Positions 60,758 through 64,000 of a DNA stretch of 64,000 bases are shown piece by piece. The notes under the pieces are model-generated. The model had not been told where the DNA came from. It did not search any database and was given only the letters and a program-made list of their open reading frames with translations. Both the position numbers and the translations under genes were made by a program. How positions within the stretch are numbered: position 1 is the first letter of the stretch; the number at the start of each line of letters is the position of its first letter. This DNA is from Vitis vinifera (taxonomy: Eukaryota > Streptophyta > Magnoliopsida > Vitales > Vitaceae), in NCBI RefSeq assembly GCF_030704535.1, contig NC_081812.1, positions 20,187,501 to 20,251,500 of the forward strand, in the 5' to 3' direction.

Positions 60758-61620
60758 TTAAATAAGTGAGAGTAATTTAGGAACCATTTTCTTGCAACAT
60801 TCTGAACACTGACCTGTCCACAATAATTCTCTATTCCTCTCGAATCTTTTACCGCCCAAACCATATGGAGGAGAGCTGATTCCTTGTTCTTCCCTGTTTC
60901 CCCGTTTGGCCTCTTTGAAGACTCCTCTGGATATCAGGAACCGCGGAGAGAGAAAAATCGGAAGTGAAAATAAGGAAGAAAAAGAAATATAATAAATGTC
61001 AAGCGGCAAACAAGCTGGCTTCAAGAATCCATTGTATTTACACACACATTCCCGTCAAGATTTCATGATCAATAGAAACTAAAGGCATGGATCATTGATC
61101 AGGAAATGAAACAACCTAACATATATAAAAGAGGATCACCCATAAACCCAAATTTCAACTCATACTAACCGATTTCAGGCATTTCATCTAACAACCTTCT
61201 GGCAAGTGGTAACCATGATACAACCTAGCTTGGTAACTGAATGCACCCCAGAAACACCAAAAGTTTAAATGAGATAGATGATAAGAAATTATTCAATTTT
61301 GGAACATAAAAGAGCAAATCGGCGTACAATCAAATGGCGAGTCAGCCAGACCGGAAAAGTCAAACAATACCCAAATCTGAAAAATATGTAACTAAAACCT
61401 TCTGACGAGACTCGAGAGGTTGCTCTCTCTCTCTCTCCCCTCTCGGATTCGAATACTTTTTTGGATATTCTTTCTGCATGTTCTTTCCTCAAGCAGTTAT
61501 TTTTGGATATTCTTTCTGCATGTTCTTTCCACAAGCAGTTAAACACTTGAAAAAGATGGGGTCTATGATTGACCAAGGCGGGAACACTCAGAAAACGCAG
61601 CGTTTTATGGGACTAGCAAA
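60758..61620 (-). other. possible minus-strand transcription unit, unassigned
   Basis: A candidate exon at about 60933-60825 on the minus strand is bounded by ATATCCAG|AGGAG and GGACAG|GTCAGTG. An upstream exon could run from about 61590 to 61405 with ATG at 61479 (MQKEYPKKYSNPRGERE) and a donor at GAAG|GTTTTAG. Joined, the frame continues through EESSKRPNGETGKN. The region upstream (61640-61740) carries promoter-like motifs. I recognise no protein family, so it may be a noncoding transcript or chance. The rest of 60425-62543, apart from the Tourist element, shows nothing recognisable. Confidence 0.25.
61458..61541. repeat. 42-bp perfect-length tandem duplication (two units)
   Basis: Units 61458-61499 and 61500-61541 differ at one base. 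The length is 14 codons, so any frame crossing it is preserved. Each unit contains one minus-strand ATG (61479 and 61521). Confidence 0.9.
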
Positions 61621-61638
61621 CTGAGCTAAATTAGCTGA

Positions 61639-61740
61639 AACGCCGTCGTCTTACTTTTACTGGAATGAGATCAGGCCCATTGGCCTGGACGGGACGGACT
61701 GCCGCACATTGACGAGCCTCTGTTTTAGCGGGCCCATGAA
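61639..61740 (-). promoter_or_regulatory. promoter-like cluster: two site II (ATGGGCC) motifs and an ACGCCGTCGT word
   Basis: ATGGGCC occurs on the minus strand at 61680-61674 and 61737-61731. Site II elements of this kind (TGGGCC) are common in plant housekeeping promoters and are bound by TCP factors. AACGCCGTCGTC at 61640-61651 resembles the palindromes of the zinc-finger gene promoter. Confidence 0.4.
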
Positions 61741-61890
61741 ACAATCGAGGCTCCGTCGGCCATTTCTTTTGCTTTGCCCTTTCAGTTGAATGCCAACCTG
61801 CCTTTAAAAAGTAAAATTTAACAATACAACTCCACCAACTGTGTAACATATTTTCTTTTTGTTAGTGCTAAACATAATTTAATTTCTTTA

Positions 61891-62199
61891 GGCTATGTCT
61901 AGTTCGTGAAAAATTTGATGGAAAATAAAAAAAAAAAAAAAAAAATAGAGAGAAAAAGTAAAAGAAAAAAAAAAGAGTTAAAGATGATAAATTATTTTTA
62001 TTTACTATTTCAAACTCATTTTATTTATTTTAACTCATCAATATAAAGATTAAATAATTTTAAATTGCATAAATTACTAACCAATTTTAATTATATTTAA
62101 TTTTCTTTGGAATATTTTATAGGACAACCAAACATAAGAAAATAATTTTCTTTAGCATTTTTTTTTTTTCTTTGTACTTTCTGGGAACCAAACATAACC
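61891..62199. mobile_element. Tourist-like MITE, copy A (309 bp)
   Basis: Starts GGCTATGTCTAG and ends GGGAACCAAACATAACC; the ends are inverted repeats of each other. Flanked by TTA on both sides (61888-61890 and 62200-62202), as for PIF/Harbinger. The interior is AT-rich and noncoding, and the body matches copy B and the ends of the long element in the 4CL-like intron. Confidence 0.8.
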
Positions 62200-62543
62200 T
62201 TAACTAATATTTGCTAATTCAATTATTTAATTTAACTTGAGAACAACTAGTGCCACCACTTACTTGGTAATCCAAGGAAAACTCAAAACATCATATACTA
62301 TACAAGGAATACTGCAAAGAGGTGCCACAAAACATCCCTCCTCTAATTCCCAAAAATACACATTACCATATATTATCATAACTATCTGAACAGCAATGGT
62401 AAAAACAGTCCCCAAGTAGACAGCTACCAGGAGTTAAATCACAAGGAAATTTGCAGGTGCACCAAATAAGGACCTTTCCACTTGGTTCACCTGTTTCCTA
62501 CGTTGTACTGTGTTAAAATTTGGCCCCTTCTACAAAATTATCC

Positions 62544-63588
62544 TCATATATCCAATTGGTCCAGCTTCATTGTGCTAGCAGACTTCTGTATAAGTTCCTT
62601 ACGAAAATCAACCTAAAACAGAAAATCAAAGTGAGATACACGGGAAGATCTTGGAATCCTCACAACCAGGCATGAGAATGATGAAAAATCAGAATATGTC
62701 CTGGGTGCATACAACATAGCATAGTAGCTGAGAAGTGCATGAATTTTGAACTTTATTAAGGCTATGTTTGGTACCCAAAAAAATTGAGGGAAAGAGAATA
62801 AAGGAAAGGAGAAAGAAAGAAAGAAAATGTAAGGAAAATAAAAATTAGATTTAAAGTTAATAAATTATTTTTATATGCTATTTCAAATTCATTTCATATA
62901 TTTTTTTCTCTTCTATGTAAAGATTATAATTTTAAAATGCATAAATTTCTAAATAATTTTAATTATATTTTATTTTCTTTTATAATTTTCATACATATGT
63001 CAAATACGATAAAATCATTTTCCTTAACATTTTTTTTTCTTAGTATTTTCTGGGAACCAAACATAACCTAAATCACTGACAGATGTTGTGGTTGACAGCA
63101 GATGTAAAAGAAAGGGTGCCAAAATTTCAATTGAGCTGGCTCCAGATCGATCAATTGACTGAATTCAGATGATTTTGAACAAACTATATTGCCTAAACCT
63201 GGGATGTTCACATGTCTGGAATACTTACTCAACCTAGTCATGAAATCTTAACATACAACATCAGTTCCCAGAATCTATGAAATAGGTTGGACAAGAAAAT
63301 AAAGTGGCAAATATAGCACCCCATCAAATTGTTAATGATTGTGAATGAAATTGATGGAACTTGAACTCCTCACAAGTTAAATATCCTATCTACATAATAT
63401 ATACATATATATGAGAACAGATAAGTAACAAAATAAAAGGCCAAATGTTTTTCTTACCCGAGCACCCATCAGTGAGGAGAAGACAACATTTGCTTCTGCA
63501 GCATCCTCAACAACCAATTGCTTCAGCAGCCTTCTCTCGGGATCCATTGTTGTTTCCCAAAGTTGTACAGGCATCATCTCCCCCAAGC
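62544..63588 (-). CDS. GYRB: DNA gyrase subunit B, chloroplast/mitochondrial, C-terminal end (partial)
   Basis: ATPase subunit of the organelle type II topoisomerase that introduces negative supercoils; plants target it to chloroplast and mitochondria. Only the last two exons are in the window: 63588-63458 (43 codons plus two bases) and 62612-62544 (22 residues and stop). They read [37 protein letters not shown] and [13 protein letters not shown]...LDQLDI, the highly conserved C-terminal gyrase B/TOPRIM-associated tail. Borders are GT-AG and phases agree. No upstream exon is seen between 63589 and 64000, so the previous intron continues past the window. The 845-bp last intron holds a Tourist-like MITE. 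Confidence 0.95.
62760..63068. mobile_element. Tourist-like MITE, copy B (309 bp) in the last GYRB intron
   Basis: Starts GGCTATGTTTGGTACCC and ends GGGAACCAAACATAACC, a 17-base inverted repeat with one or two mismatches. Flanked by TAA at 62757-62759 and 63069-63071. Same length and AT-rich body as copy A; the better-preserved ends suggest a later insertion. Confidence 0.85.
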
Positions 63589-64000
63589 CTGGATTGCACC
63601 CACATAAATTAACATTAGAGCCTCAGAACAAAGATTTAACATTATGATATATGGACATGTAATTCCACATTCAGTTCCCTATGGGGTTTGTTAATTGGTA
63701 GCCTAGACTTAGCAGTAATATCATATAATTCTAGATAAAATTGTTCATAAATTAGCAAGCATGTTTGTATGCTCATACAGGGACAGTATAAATGTGCAAT
63801 TTGCTGAGGTTCATCAATCACTAGTTATACAGGGATGGTTTAAGTGAGTATCTAGGGACTTCTGAAGGTTCATTGTGTTTGCAGGATAGAATTAATCACT
63901 AGTTAAACAGAGTCTAGGGGGATGAGTTGCTAACACAGACTTTTGCTCATCCCATCCTTGTCATAGCTTTCTCTCATAGCAATTAGTAACTTATAAAGGG
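63589..64000 (-). other. GYRB intron, truncated by the window end
   Basis: No exon with gyrase B homology is visible. The near-repeat ATCACTAGTTAT (63819) and ATCACTAGTTAA (63895) is the only pattern noticed. Confidence 0.5.

Overview
The window is nuclear DNA of a dicot plant and looks most like grapevine (Vitis). The genes have long AT-rich introns with GT-AG borders. They sit among Ty1/copia, Ty3/gypsy, TRIM, L1 and Tourist-type repeats of the kind common in Vitis, and the ABCB1 protein is very close to the grape form. This identification rests on recalled gene and repeat families, not on a search.

Layout. 1-3225: minus-strand Ty1/copia element, cut by the window edge, with an apparently intact gag-protease-integrase reading frame. 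It is inserted in exon 1 of a plus-strand 4-coumarate:CoA ligase-like gene (3226-9558). That gene also has an eroded exon 2, a TRIM, an L1 tail and a large Tourist-type element in its introns, so I call it a pseudogene. 9559-21152: 11.6 kb with no recognisable gene. 21329-27676 (+): complete ten-exon auxin efflux transporter ABCB1, preceded by two overlapping uORFs. 30522-32605 (-): small U1-type zinc-finger ribosome-biogenesis protein (ZNF593/BUD20 family) with a textbook U12-type AT-AC intron. 35513-35674 (-): a MIR530 hairpin with its own TATA box and a G-box cluster. 37808-42305 (-): RSRC2/SMAP-domain arginine/serine-rich nuclear protein. 46154-53460 (+): mitochondrial P-class PPR protein of the PPR596 type. 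55402-60424 (+): family GH31 glycosidase related to bacterial sulfoquinovosidase. 62544-63588 (-): 3' end of organellar DNA gyrase subunit B.

The genes are independent housekeeping or developmental genes, not a cluster or operon. No CRISPR, defence island or bacterial system is present. The points most worth a second look are the unannotated-looking MIR530 locus, the U12 AT-AC intron, the copia insertion into a coding exon, the Gln replacing the sulfonate-binding Arg in the GH31 enzyme, and a set of very short (13-18 bp) L1 tail insertions flanked by 16-19 bp target duplications.

All exon borders were read by hand from splice consensus, reading phase and family homology, so borders could be off by a few bases. 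No alignment or database search was run.
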